From contig JAGMUV010000026.1 in NCBI GenBank assembly GCA_020744425.1, positions 62,001 to 126,000 of the forward strand: a stretch of DNA of 64,000 nt. Direction: 5' to 3'. This document shows positions 21,550-32,756 of this stretch, piece after piece. Each line of letters starts with the position of its first letter. Position 1 is the stretch's first letter. The DNA is from Dactylonectria macrodidyma. Lineage: Eukaryota > Ascomycota > Sordariomycetes > Hypocreales > Nectriaceae. The notes under the pieces are model-generated. The model saw nothing but the letters and a program-made list of their open reading frames with translations. It was not told the origin of the DNA and made no database searches. A program made the position numbers and the translations under genes.

Positions 21550-23407
21550 ATCATAACCCTTCCTTTAATGCTATTATCACTTTTCTAGCTCTTTCTACCT
21601 GAAATGCTAGTTAAGAGATGGGTCAGCTACTCGAATACAGTAATGACAGCCAGTTTCGAGCCCGGACAAGCACCAAGACCTCTGTGACGGGAGCGTCTGG
21701 AGTGCTGGACCCAGGGTGGGGTCGATACGTAACTAGGACGCACGGGGCAGGCCGCAGGGACTATTAACGCGTCCACGCGTCTACGCGCCTGCCCGCTTTC
21801 TCTCTTTCCTCTTCATCGTAGTATTCTCGCAATACAGTGGCATTACCTCTTGAGTTGATCTCATCTGGCCCGTGACAACCTCTGTCTGCTGCTAAAGTCT
21901 TCCTATGGCTTAGAATCGTTATTTATATAGGTCTTTATAAGGAAATTGCAGTCAGGGACCACTAGAAGACCTCAGAAGAAGACTCAATACAGCCACAGCA
22001 TCCTATCATTAAATTCATGACTTTTGACCGATTTCAACTCCTCTATCGCCGCCTCCGACCATACGATACGACCGCCCCGATTGATGCAGATGACGGCATC
22101 GCGAAGAACTTTAAGAAGGTTGATGAGTGGTCTCAGCTGATACAGCAGGCGTCTACAAAGCTCTTTTAACCGGGCACACATATCGCTATAGATAAGGGCA
22201 TCATCAGCTTCACAGAGAGGGCACGAGAGACAGTCACCATTAAGACCAAGCCGACTCTAACGGGCTTCAAGGTTTGGGTTGTAGTATAACGAGGCTATTT
22301 CCTGCGTTGGATTTGGCACACGCCTTCCACAACCCTCGGTCCTGTGAGCAAGCGACTATCACGGAGACCAGGGCCGCCTAAAGCGACCCTCAACCCGACA
22401 CAAAGCGTGGTTATTGCCCTAGTTAATCAGCTGCCGGATGCCACATACCACGTCTTCTTAGATAACCTCTTTTGCTCGCCTAAGCTCTTCCGAGTCCTCA
22501 GGAAGCGAGGCATCGGGGCCACGGGCACCTGCCGCACTAACTGTGGTCTGTATAGGCCTCTTGTGCTGTTAAAGGCCCAGGATCGGAAAGGCAAGCTGCC
22601 TTAGCAGTGGAATGGCCTAGTGACAGTTCCCACGCCGGACGATCAGGTCAGCGTTCTGTATGACATATCTCTTAGTATTTCCCTTAATAATCTGTCTTTT
22701 GAAGCTGCAGGTGAATTAAATCGTATGGAAAGATAACGCCCTAGTGCTACTATTATTAACGGTATACATAGGGCATGAGATCGAACAACGCATCCGCCGG
22801 CGGCCGATGTTAACATAAGCCCGGGCATGGCAAATTAAGCACTTTTTTAGTGCGCACCCTGTGCTAAAGGTTTGGCAGCCGTCTATCGCGACTGACTATA
22901 ACGATCACATGGGCGCGGTCGATATTGGCGATTAACTACGAGCAAAGCTGGGAATGGATCATCGTGTTTATAAGGGCGCTTAGCGGGTTATTACATAGTG
23001 CTTCCTCCTCAAGACTGCACTCATCAATAGCTACCTTCTTCAATTCTACGGAGACCCTAGTTAGCTGCGAATTGAGTTACAGACAGCGTAGAGGTAACGC
23101 ATCTGTAATGACCTCATCCGCACTTACATAGCTACCGCAGCCTCGAGGCAGAGATATCGGTCCGGCGACACATTTACGCCTACAATACAGCATAAAAGAG
23201 TCTTAAGAGGGAAAAAATCTAGCTGCCTTAGCTATAAAGGGATCAGATTCAATGAGCCCCGGCAGGGTCGGGTGCCTCTAAGGGCGGCACAGCCAAGTCA
23301 GCTCAATCGAAGGCGGCCGACGATGATAAGTTCGGGCTGCTTGCAGTGTGATGTAGCAATTTGTACCCAGCAGGCTTGCTGGTACTCCTACCACAACCAA
23401 ATTTAGG
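21550..23407 (+). pseudogene. Old piggyBac-like transposase relic, second family
   Basis: Recognisable stretches run in the same order as the intact copy at 36.8 kb. They are LFLPEMLVKRWVSY (near 21580), FDRFQLLYRRLRPYD (near 22030), AIDKGIISFTERARE (near 22200), KPTLTGFKVWVV, YHVFLDNLFCSPKLFRVLRKRG (near 22450), GATGTCRTN, IVWKDNALVLLLLTV after an intron (about 22648-22710), YNDHMGAVDIGD (near 22900) and a C-terminal CDVAIC...YHN ending at 23407. Several in-frame stops are present, including one where a Gln codon is expected. A 195-bp solo LTR interrupts it. Confidence 0.8.
21683..21877. repeat. Solo LTR, 195 bp
   Basis: Starts TGTGACGGG and ends CCCGTGACA. The 5-bp duplication ACCTC is at 21678-21682 and 21878-21882. 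The interior contains CGCGTCCACGCGTCTACGCG. The outer nine bases resemble the chromovirus LTR of this window, but the rest does not. Confidence 0.85.
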
Positions 23408-23508
23408 TGCTAATCAATGTATCTATCATTCTAGGCCGTCTAGTAGTCCAAAACCGGAAAAACTGTGGGCCGACTCATGCGGGCTGCCTTAGCAGATGCA
23501 AAGGGATA

Positions 23509-23567
23509 GAGCGTGACGACTGCCTGTTTGGGATTAGTGAGCGTGACGACTTCCTATTTAGGTTAGT
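23509..23567. repeat. Two tandem 29-30-bp units
   Basis: Units GAGCGTGACGACTGCCTG... and GAGCGTGACGACTTCCTA... both end in TTAGT. The same unit occurs inverted and doubled at 51151-51219. Probably sub-repeats of a transposon terminus. Confidence 0.6.
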
Positions 23568-24200
23568 GAGATCCTCAATTTCATAACCTCAATCGCTTCA
23601 GGAGAAGAACGGGACAGGCGCTGTCACGATCGGCTCAAGGGGGTGCCCGTCAGTGGCCGATCATTGGTCAACGGGCACTGCGGCGAGCCAAACTGGGAAC
23701 TTGACGACGCAATTGGTCGGAAGTCTCACACTTACCCCTGAAGCTGGAACGAGTTGGACCGGTTGGATCTAAGCCCAATCAACTGGACCTCTGGATTGGT
23801 TGGTTGCCAAGCATGGAGACCGAGAGCTCAGTTAAGTTGGACCCACAGTTGGAGGTTCCAAAGTACCCGTTGGCATTGTGGGGCTTGCAAGCATGCCAAC
23901 CTCTACGAGGTTGGTCACGAAAACCTGGTCCACCCACATTGGTGACCCTCAAGCTGTGAAATCAGCCATTTTCTGTTCACGGCGTTTCAGTCGGCATGAC
24001 ACCTTCATTTATTGAAGACTAGGGCCGTAAGCGGGCTCGTTGGAAAGCTACGAAATAGCAGAAAACGATGATTTGATGAAAATAGCAGAAATCGCAATTG
24101 TGGCCTCAATTGGGCTGCCCGCCGCGAGGGTCTCGCCGCGGCTGTTGCTTATGATCCTGTTGACTACCGGTATGTGTTCCTTGCAGCTGCACTAGGTGCC
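23568..24200. other. Intergenic
   Basis: No gene seen. One 8-bp inverted repeat (GTGCCCGT...ACGGGCAC) lies near 23645-23680. Confidence 0.4.
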
Positions 24201-24650
24201 CTATTGACCCTGTGGCTCTCGTAATATCCTCGTGATGCCTTGGTAACGGGTTTGCCTTCGAGTTATAGCCGGCGGCAGCAGCGTTGTTATGAAGTCATGG
24301 TGTTGACTCGAGGGCAGGTAAGCCGGTGGTAACGGCGGCGATGAGGTTATCCCTGGGGGGGTTGCTAGGTCAGGAATAACCTCCTCTTGCTGGTCTTGGA
24401 GCCCTACGAGTTCGATATCGTCATCGTCATCGTCTTCGAAGGTTGTGATGTCTGTAAACTGGACCAGTGTGGCTAACAAACCGACCGTCTGAGTCGGTCT
24501 GGGTTGGGGGTTTTCAGGGCCGCCATTGGTCGGCTCCGCCTTAAGGTACCCGTGCCACGCCCCACTTATTTTGGCACACTCGCGAACTCGCTCCATAAAT
24601 AAGTGGGGCGTGGCGCCGGTAGCCATTGAGTGCACCCCTTTGGCTAGCAC
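24201..24650 (-). CDS. Unrecognised 149-residue frame, weak
   Basis: An open frame with an Asp-rich stretch (six consecutive Asp near the middle) and a Pro-rich tail. Nothing ties it to a family. It lies between transposon scraps, beside a GACC-rich simple repeat (24675-24785), and may be an element tail rather than a host gene. Confidence 0.2.
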   Translation of the reverse strand: MLAKGVHSMATGATPHLFMERVRECAKISGAWHGYLKAEPTNGGPENPQPRPTQTVGLLATLVQFTDITTFEDDDDDDIELVGLQDQQEEVIPDLATPPGITSSPPLPPAYLPSSQHHDFITTLLPPAITRRQTRYQGITRILREPQGQ

Positions 24651-24674
24651 GGGTAGAATCTCGGGATCAGATAA

Positions 24675-24785
24675 TCAGACCTAGACCGACCGGGCTGCTA
24701 ACCCAGACCGACCTAGACCGACCGACCGGGAGCCTTGACCAACCCAGACCGACCGACCGAAGGGGCCGGTCTAGGTCTGTCGGTT
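24675..24785. repeat. GACC-rich simple repeat
   Basis: Repeated GACCGACC and CTAGACCGAC motifs; low-complexity. Confidence 0.5.
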
Positions 24786-24858
24786 TGTTAGCCACACTGA
24801 ACTGGACCACTTCATCACTTGGAGGCCAGGCGTTGGGATTCATTGCTAGAGTCGGCCT

Positions 24859-25503
24859 CTAAGCGCGGCGGGCTTCTTCTTGGGCTTGAGAAAACGGGAT
24901 TTGGGTCTCTTGCTTGAGGGTATCGTTATGTTCCTTTCTCTGTGCCTCGAGGGCGTTATATAGGTCGGTGTGGTTGTTTTCTGCAAGCCAAAGGTTGAAG
25001 GTTAGCCGGGGAAGATGAGGTGCATCTCGTGCCTCTTTTGCCTCTCTCCACTGACGCTTGAGATCGTTGATCTGCTGGATAATGAGACATCTAGTAAATC
25101 GTAGTTGCGAGCGCTGTTCCTTGACCTCTGCCGCGGCTAGGGTTGCTTGGTGTTGAGCCTGTATGTCAGGAAAGCTGATACTAGTGACGAAGTCACCGGC
25201 AGGTCTCACGCGTTGGCCGATCTTCCTCCTCTTGCCCCATTGCTCAAGCCGCTGAAGCCGGTTAACTGAGAATGCCTCACGCTCTTGGTGCATAAGGGCT
25301 GCCTCGGAGATAACTTTGCTGATGTTGGTGACGGCTTCTAGAGTGGGCGAGCTCATCACGGCGTAGTATCTCTCATAGAGCCGGTTGATCTGATCCTGGG
25401 CATCTTGGAAGCGAGAATCGAGAGGTAGGTGCTTCTGAACGGAGGGATGTATCGCCTTCCGCTGTTGCCGTTGCTTGGCGAGGATATGGTCGATCACAGG
25501 CAT
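24859..25503 (-). pseudogene. pogo-type transposase, C-terminal fragment
   Basis: About 214 residues matching the C-terminal part of the transposase at 39.0-40.9 kb (PVIDHILAKQRQQRKAIHP, LPLDSRFQDAQDQINRLYERY, RLQRLEQWGKRRK). The catalytic half is missing: at 25503 the frame ends at an LTR. The matching reading frame does not resume beyond that LTR. Confidence 0.75.
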
Positions 25504-25672
25504 TGTGACGGGACAAGAGCACGAATGAGGTCGAGTGCGACTTGGGCAAAATGATTGTTTACAAGGAGAGAAAGAGATTCCTAAGGAAAGCTCTGACTTA
25601 AAGCTATTTATACAATATTCATAAAGTGAGACTATTCATAAAGTATGAAAGTCACATGGTCGTTCCCTCACA
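25504..25672. repeat. LTR of the chromovirus family, flanks do not match
   Basis: Starts TGTGACGGGACAAGAGC and ends CCCTCACA, like the LTRs at 43695 and 49609. The left flank (GGCAT, pogo gene) and right flank (CAGAT, Helitron start) differ, so it is not a simple solo LTR. Confidence 0.8.
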
Positions 25673-25675
25673 CAG

Positions 25676-28600
25676 ATGGAGGACGATATACTCCAGGCAG
25701 TTCGAAACTGCCGTACCTGCAAGCAAGACCTGCCCGAAGTCGAATTTCGAAGCGTCAAGGACCCTACGAAGTTTACAGGAGAGTGTGCTAGCTGTAGGGC
25801 ACGCCGAAGGGAACGTGTCGCTGAATCCCGAGCCGCCGTTGCCGCCATGCGGAATATCGCCTTGAGGCTATCGCCACACAGAGCCACGAAAAGGACCGAT
25901 TCTCTAGCTAACCTGACGCCTCCAAGGCGGACTGCGCCAACGCCTGCGTCTGTGCACGGTTTACAACCTCCTGCCACGCCTGCTTTATTCCGTCGCCTGG
26001 CGCCCACACTCCAGGGACTGCCTAGACCTCTGCTGGGGCCATCTACCCCAAGCGCGGTAGAGGGACCTTCCCCTATCACTCCTACCCTTAGCCTGCCAAC
26101 AGTAGTTCTGGGCACGCCGATTCATCAAACGCCAATTCCTCAAGGCACTCTTCCAACTGCTCCTGTTGTGCTAGGCACGCCTATATCACAGGAATCGTTC
26201 CCTGCCACACCTTCATTACTGCCACAGGGTCATTGCCGCGGCCGTTATACACGTCAAGGCACCTTTAACCCACGGCCACGGCCAGAGCCTCAAGAGCGAC
26301 AGTTTGATCAGATCGTTGATCCACCTTTTACAGGGGACCTTAACTTGCCTGCCCTTAGTGAGGAGGATCAGGCTCTTGTGCGGGAGTTCTATACTGCCCT
26401 GAACGACGATAAGATGCATAGTTGCATTCGCTGCCGGGAGCATTGGTTCGATATGAAGCGAAATAGCTTGCAAATCTGCAGCCGCTGCATTAGTCGAGAC
26501 AAGGAAAGAGCCCCTGACGAGCCCTACTTCTTTAGCGCTACGAATAACCTTGACTTTGGGGAAGTCCCCGGCAATCTACCTGATCTAACGATGGTTGAGG
26601 AGATGCTTATTGCTAGGATTCACGTACACGTGAAGGTCCTACAGGTACGTGGCGCTCAATATAAATACCGCGGCCACGTTGTCCACTTTCTTCGCAACGT
26701 TGGTAGGCTATTTGAAGAGCTCCCAGTCCTACCTGAAGAGCTAGATATCGTACTCCTGCGGCCTCCTAATATGGAGGGCGACCCTCGCTTCCAGCAGCAG
26801 TTTGCTCGCGATTTCCGGGTACGCCGCTCATGCCTGTTGATTTGGCTGCATTACCTACAGCGCCACCACCCGGGCTATCGCGATATCGTCGTGAGGCAGG
26901 ATCACCTGCAACGGCTTCCTCTTGACGGCAGCATAGTTGATTCCATTGCTAGCCAAGTGGCTGACATACCTGACGGCGAGGTCCCCCAAGGCCCTGTTGA
27001 GGAGGTTGTAGAAGAGGATCCTTGCGATGCCGACGCATCAGCCATCCCGAATTTGCAGGTTACCGATACCGAATTAAACGCCCTGCAGTCCCGATTCCTT
27101 AATGGTACCCCTGAACCTGAGCGTATGGCTGATCTTGAGCATATGCCGCTTGGCGCGCAGGCTCAACACCAGATGCCGTTGCCTTCTATTCGCAGGACCC
27201 CTATCAACGAATTCAACCGTTCCCAGCCGCTGTTAACGCTCGCGTTCCCTACCCTCTACCCTGACGGCAAGGCGGACTTCGTGGAGCCTCGCCTACGGAG
27301 CATCACGTACCAGGACTACCTTGCCCATGCGATGAGATGGCAAGACGGACGTTTTGCCCGCCATAAGACGTGGCCATTCGTCGCCCTCAACACGCTGTTA
27401 CGTGCGCAGGTCCGAAAGCGAAGCAACTACTTCGCCAAGCAACACGAAGGCCGCCGTCAACCTCTTACGCGCGCTGACCTAGAGGAAGCGATGGCTAAGC
27501 CTGACGAGCCAGAGGCTCAGGCCCTGATCCAGTCGATCACGCGCCAAGCCGCTGTAATCAGGGGCACCCGGCCGTATTGGTATAAGCAAAGGAAGGAATT
27601 GGAAGCATATGCCTACAATCTAGGCAGGCCTGGCCTTTTCGCTACTGCAAGTGCAGCTGATTACCACTGGGAATCCCTATACCGTCATATGCCTCGATTC
27701 CACGAGTGGCAAGCAGTTCCTGAGGCGAGCCGGATGGCCCTGTCCCGGCAACTACTGAGAGACAACGCCCACATCGCCGCTTACCACTTCCATAAGCGTT
27801 ATACGCTGTTTAGAACTATTGTCCTGAAGCAGAAGTTTAACCTAACGGACTTTTGGGGTCGCTACGAGTGGCAGGGCAGGGGGTCCAGCCACCACCACGG
27901 CCTCTATTGGTTAAATAGCCCTCCAGACTTAGATCCTGACAATGATCAGTCCCGGGAGCGATTCGCCCATATCTGGGGATATCACGTATCTGCTGTTAAC
28001 CCAGAGCCTCAGCGAATACAGGCGCCTGGGGAAGGGAATCCCCTGATCAGTAATCTATTGGAGTATCCCCTTACCGTTCAGTTCCTATCAATGGTAGTCA
28101 ACCGCGTGCAACGCCACCGCTGTAACAACCACTGTATGCAGCTCAATAAGCATACCAAGCAGGTAGAGTGCCCCTTTGGATTTCCTCACGGGCAGCGCCT
28201 CCTAGCCTCCCTTGACAAGGTTCCTCATTCTAAGCACTGGAGCTTCAGGGGCGAGCGGAACGATAGCCAGATTAACCACTACAACCGCTTGCTTACCGTT
28301 GCGTGGCTAGCCAATACAGATGTCTCGCCCTGCACGAGCCTACAGCAGGTAATCGATTACGCAGCCAAATACTGCTCCAAGTCGGAAAAGAAGAGCGAGT
28401 CTTTTGCCCAGGTTGGGAAGACCTTGATGCCCCGGGTCAAGGACCACAACCCCCTGATTTCCTTCACGTCAAAGCTCCTAAATCAGCTAGTTGCGGAGCG
28501 GGATTACTCAAAACAGGAGGTTAGCCACTTGCTCCTCGGCCTGCCGTTACAGGAGGGCTCACGAACCTGCCTATATGTTGACTGCCGTCATCCTGACAGG

Positions 28601-30195
28601 CATTCCCACTCCCTACATATAGACGGCGATGAGGTTGATGAGACCTTCAATATCTATGAAAAGTACAGTCAACGCCTAGAAACCCTAGAGGACCTAACCT
28701 ACGTTTCCTTCCTCAAATACTGGAATTTCCGCTCTAGGGACCCTTCCAAGTGGAAGCAATGGCAGCCAGGAAATGTTCACGGCAGGCCTCGTGTATTAGT
28801 TTACTTCCCTCGCTATCATGCTGATCCAGAAGGTCAACAGTGGCCAGATTACTGCCGTGTAAAGCTAACATTGAACCACCCACATCGCCGAGTTGATGAG
28901 CTTCTGACATTTGACGGCCAACTTTTCAGTTCCCACGTTGAGGCTTTCTTGCATTGTTGGCAACACCACAGTCATGGTGATGACCATTACAGCTGGCCAA
29001 AAGAGGCTCAACTACAGCCTCAAGAGGATCAATACGAGGCTCTGCCTGTGGAGGAGGAATTTGATGACGAAGACTGGATTCGCCTCGCCGCCCTTTTACC
29101 TGACAACCCCCTTACCCAGGAAGGTCTTGACCTACTTGGCCGCCGCGATATCGACGTCAATTACGACTGGACACGGCATGTAGGTACTTATCCGGAACTT
29201 CGAGACGGCTACTGGAAAGACCTTATCGCTAGCCACCCTATAGCTAACGATGTGGAGGTCCTTGGCCCTCACTGGCGTGACCAGCTTAACCCACAACAAC
29301 GGCTCGTGTACGACACCTTCATGGGCCACTTCCAGGCGCAAAATCCTACTCAAATCCTTCTCCACGTTGACGGTGGTGGTGGTACAGGCCGAGCTAACGC
29401 GGAGCGAGGTTGACAGCTTCAGGGCCGCTTTGCGGGTGTATTCTACAAAGGCCCGGGTCAACGAATACAATTACGAGCATATGATGCAACTCAACGCCCC
29501 GGCAATACAGGTGGAGGCAAAGAACCAGGGAAACGGCGCAGGGCAGGCGCCAAGCGACAACGCTGGCAATCTATCTAACAGGTTCCCTGTTGCTAAGGGT
29601 GCCAGGGTAATGCTCACGACTAATCTATGGCAGCCAGCTGGCCTAGTTAATGGCGCTTAGGGTACTGTATACGATATCGCCTGGAACGTAGGCGCCGAAC
29701 CCTGAGAAGACCCCCCAGCCGTTATTATGGTGGATTTTGATGGCTACGACGGACCGCCGTATCTAACAACTAACGAGGGCAGGAAAATCGTACCCATCCT
29801 TCCAGTCACGCGTGATTTCCTAGTTGGCAACGAGACCTGCGCTCGCACGCAGTTTCCCCTGATCGTGGCATTTGCTATCACTGTTCACAAATGCCAGAGC
29901 CTAACGAAGGATCAGATAGTTATTGACCTCGCTACACGCGACTTCCAGGCCGGTATTAGTTATGTTGCTGTCTCACGAGTTACCTCGCTGCAGGGCCTAC
30001 TCCTTGAGGCGCCTTTCGATCGTCAGAGCCTCTATAACCACACGCCCACGGAAGGTTATACGCCTGCGCTTCCTGCGTACTGCGTTTGTGGCTAACTATA
30101 AGGCAGGGATGAAGATGCGACTTGCTGACCAACAACGCCGTCAGGCTCAACAGCTGACCGATCCGCCGTATTCACCACGCTACATTGACTAAACG
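25676..30195 (+). pseudogene. Helitron Rep-helicase gene, helicase internally deleted
   Basis: Helitrons move by rolling-circle replication with a Rep nuclease fused to a Pif1-type helicase. The first frame (25676-29413, 1245 residues) has N-terminal zinc clusters (CRTCKQ...CASCRA, CIRC...CSRC). The Rep domain carries the HUH motif in GRGSSHHHGLYWL (near 27890) and the two-tyrosine motif YAAKYCSKSEK (near 28360). The helicase begins with LNPQQRLVYD and Walker A GGGGTG at 29375-29393, then jumps straight to a C-terminal motif, losing most of the helicase. The rest follows in another frame: LSNRFPVAKGARVMLTTN, stops at 29658 and 29703, then FAITVHKCQSLT and SYVAVSRV, with a last frame change near 30085. 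Not autonomous. Confidence 0.85.
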
Positions 30196-30670
30196 ATGTG
30201 TTGCTATAGGCTACAGGGAAAGGGGAGGTTTGACAAACCGTATATAGTTAGATTGGGCGTGTCAGGAAGCGTGAGAGGGAACAAACTTCCTTACCACAGG
30301 TTTCAAGCGGTTTAACAGCTGGTTACCCGCCGTAAGAGAAAGGGAGGCTCTAGGGGGTCCTCCCAGGAGAGTTGAATTGCAGATATACGATATTTACCCT
30401 TCGGGCTGGATATTCAGCCGTTAAGTCTCTTGCCTTGGCAACTTAACGGGTGTTCGAAGTATTTTAACAACATCCTCTCGCCTTGTAGTCATAAGTCCGA
30501 AGAGCGTATCCTCGCGAGACGGCGGGAGCGTGGCAGTAAGGTAGACCATTTCCACTCCAATCAGCGCTAGGCTTCCCAGCTCTTGCAACTTTGGTCGAAA
30601 CGCCCTTGTGCCCTCGAGAATAGATAAACAACCTTGGGTGAGAGTTGTCTGTCACATTTTCTAGGAGGGA
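30196..30670. other. Probable 3' part of Helitron; hairpin at 30418-30449
   Basis: A perfect 9-bp stem (CCGTTAAGT...ACTTAACGG) with a 14-base loop could be the Helitron 3' hairpin. No CTRR follows it at the usual distance, so the boundary is not set. Confidence 0.35.
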
Positions 30671-31245
30671 TTGACTAACAAAGTAGTACGTGGTCGTATC
30701 CCAGAGTTAGCAGCTAAGAAAGGCGAAGGGTTCGTCCATAACAGCGTGCACTACGCTACCGCCAGCTTCCCAATCAGCCCTTCTACACCGCTTCACGAGA
30801 TTGCTCTACACAATCGCATAGCAGTCAATAAAGCACTGGAACAGTCTGATATCCAGGCTGGGGTCAGCACTCTTCGAGAGATAGCCAAATGTGGGCAGAT
30901 AATGCGTATATGCGAGCCTCATTATAGGATCTACAGTGCCTCAAACTGGAGCGGATCGTGGCAGGGAATCGACTTTTCCAAAGCAGCCCCAGAATCCTAC
31001 AAGATGACTGGGAATGAAAGACAGGTTATAGTCGTTGGTCAAAGCAGGACCAAGGGAAGTCCAATGAGAAGTAAGAACACCAAGATGCCCTACAAGAGAC
31101 TCATGACACTGATCGTTCGATAAACCGTGCTGTGACTATGTGTAGGACAGATAAAGGTTTTTGGTGCGACTTTGCGGCACCTTTGAAGGTTATGGCGATG
31201 GTAAAGGAACTACTTGCCAAGGATCCATTGTTGGAGAGTCTCTAG
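30671..31245 (+). pseudogene. BAHD acyltransferase, C-terminal part, frameshifted
   Basis: Resembles the C-terminal half of fungal BAHD-type O-acyltransferases (trichothecene 3-O-acetyltransferase group), which transfer acyl groups from CoA to secondary metabolites. The first frame has FVHNSVHYATASFPI, TLREIAKCGQIMRICEP and SNWSGSWQGIDFSKAAPE. After a frame change near 31100 a second frame gives AVTMCRTDKGFWCDFAAPLK to the stop at 31245. FWCDFAAP is typical of the family end. The N-terminal half with the HxxxD motif is missing and would lie where the Helitron is. Dead remnant. Confidence 0.65.
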
Positions 31246-31386
31246 GAGGGAAGTCTGATGCTGAAATAATGAATAAATACCTAAGGAGCCATTGCCAGTT
31301 GCATAAGAATATCGATCAAGATATGAACTTGGTGCTAAGTGCATCCCAGCGCGAGGAAGATATCGCCTGCAAGTTGAGCTAAAATG

Positions 31387-32298
31387 TCAGAGTATTGGCC
31401 TGACAGCATGATACTCCATAGAAACTGTATAGGAACTCTCCGCAGCCTTCTTCCAGGTAGTCCCAATCGTTTCCCAGTACCTCTCTGGATGCTTCCTCAT
31501 ATGTCCAACATGCCCGCTGTCATCAAATAACTGACCATCAACCGGGTAACCAGATTCGCGTCCGTCAGCAATATGCTGTTCGATATGTTCCCAGGGAATT
31601 ATGATGTCTTCCTTGCCATACAAGAAAAGCCTTAAACTTTGATTGCTTTCCCACCCTTCGTCATAGAAGATCCTCTTGCTAAACATGGGGGCAGATTCTC
31701 CTCCAGAGAGATAGTCAAACAGGTGTATCCAGCAAAAGAAGAGACCACAAAAGGTTTGGGTTACGATGAACGGCAAGGGGAGTCGTGGTGCTGCTCCTAT
31801 GGCCATCGCGTTCGACCATCGTTTCAAATTATCCCAAGTTAATTCCGGGGTTCCAGGCGTGGAGTCATAGACAGTCAGCGCATGGGGCATGGGCCTGTTG
31901 TAGAGCTCCTTGTAGGCGTTGAGCGTGGCTGAATAGTTGATTGCTCCGGAATTCGACAAGACATGGAAGAGGACAAAGCCGTCTGAGGAATCTTTGGGGA
32001 AAATCTCGTGAATAATGGGAAGTATTTGGTCTGACCGTTGAGAGACATTGTCGAAAAAGCCTTTGTAGATTGGGGATAGTACCGCAATTTGCTTCGCGTT
32101 CGGGTAAAGCTGTCGATACCCATCAGTGAATTTTGAGACGTGCTTGGGAGGGGCGTCACCCCAGCCGTAGATGACGACGGCTCGAGGATGCTCCGCAATT
32201 GGCTTCGCATCTACGAATTGCTCGCTGCCACGCGCAAAAACGCGGTCGGAGAGGGCCGTGAAGCCGGGGAAGATGCTGGAACCTGGGCGATTGCTCAT
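31387..32298 (-). CDS. PaxU/TMEM53-like DUF829 protein
   Basis: 303 residues, single exon. DUF829 proteins are alpha/beta-hydrolase-like; PaxU is encoded in the paxilline indole-diterpene cluster and its reaction is not established. Seen here: AVVIYGWGDAPPKHVSKFTDGY at the N-terminus, a nucleophile-elbow-like LSNSGAINY (about residue 127), a candidate acid in LYGKEDIIIPW and a candidate His in DDSGHVGHMRKHPERYW. Length is normal for the family. A hydrophobic stretch (FCGLFFCWIHLFDYL) lies mid-protein. It is convergent with the broken acyltransferase and lies 1.6 kb from a divergent MFS gene. It looks intact; the start at 32298 is the first ATG. Confidence 0.85.
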   Translation of the reverse strand: MSNRPGSSIFPGFTALSDRVFARGSEQFVDAKPIAEHPRAVVIYGWGDAPPKHVSKFTDGYRQLYPNAKQIAVLSPIYKGFFDNVSQRSDQILPIIHEIFPKDSSDGFVLFHVLSNSGAINYSATLNAYKELYNRPMPHALTVYDSTPGTPELTWDNLKRWSNAMAIGAAPRLPLPFIVTQTFCGLFFCWIHLFDYLSGGESAPMFSKRIFYDEGWESNQSLRLFLYGKEDIIIPWEHIEQHIADGRESGYPVDGQLFDDSGHVGHMRKHPERYWETIGTTWKKAAESSYTVSMEYHAVRPIL

Positions 32299-32480
32299 AG
32301 CGTCTCGATAGCTAAAAAGGGCTATTCTATTGTGGGATAACAGCGAAAGATTTGAGGATCATGGTTCTTATGAAGGGCTACTTGATGAAGCCAAGGTTTT
32401 CCAAGAACACATCTTAATAAGCTTATCGCATTAACTTAGCTAATTAAGAAGGATTGGCTGAGAATGGGCCAGAGACATAG

Positions 32481-32690
32481 CAAGACAAAGTTAAACACAT
32501 AAAGACCGATGCCAGGGTGATGCTAATGTGAAAGTCCGACTGCTATTGCGGCCTTATGGTTGCCCATTCATTGCGGCACCGTTGCACTAGACCCTGGAAA
32601 GTCCGTTGGTCAAGAGAAAGTTAAAACACATAAAGACCGATGCAAGGTTGGTGCTGATGTGAAAGTCCGTTCAGGTTCAGGTTCAATTCC
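32481..32690. repeat. Two direct repeats of ~55 bp, then a B-box-like motif
   Basis: CAAGACAAAGTTAAACAC... (32481-32538) is repeated with a few changes at 32611-32669; both end GTGAAAGTCCG. Right after the second is GGTTCAATTCC (32680-32690), one base off the tRNA-promoter B-box. No tRNA fold was found; a SINE-like origin is possible. Confidence 0.5.
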
Positions 32691-32756
32691 TACTCGGTTT
32701 TAGCCGCCATTCCACAGCAGCTATGGGCTGCTGACATTCGGAAGGCTTGGCATCGA

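Noticed and set aside
30418..30664. Helitron 3' terminus (hairpin plus CTRR)
   Set aside because: The good hairpin at 30418-30449 has no CTRR close behind, and the CTAG at 30661 lacks a proper hairpin.
32671..32700. Possible tRNA gene around the GGTTCAATTCC motif
   Set aside because: No A-box, cloverleaf or acceptor stem could be built around it.
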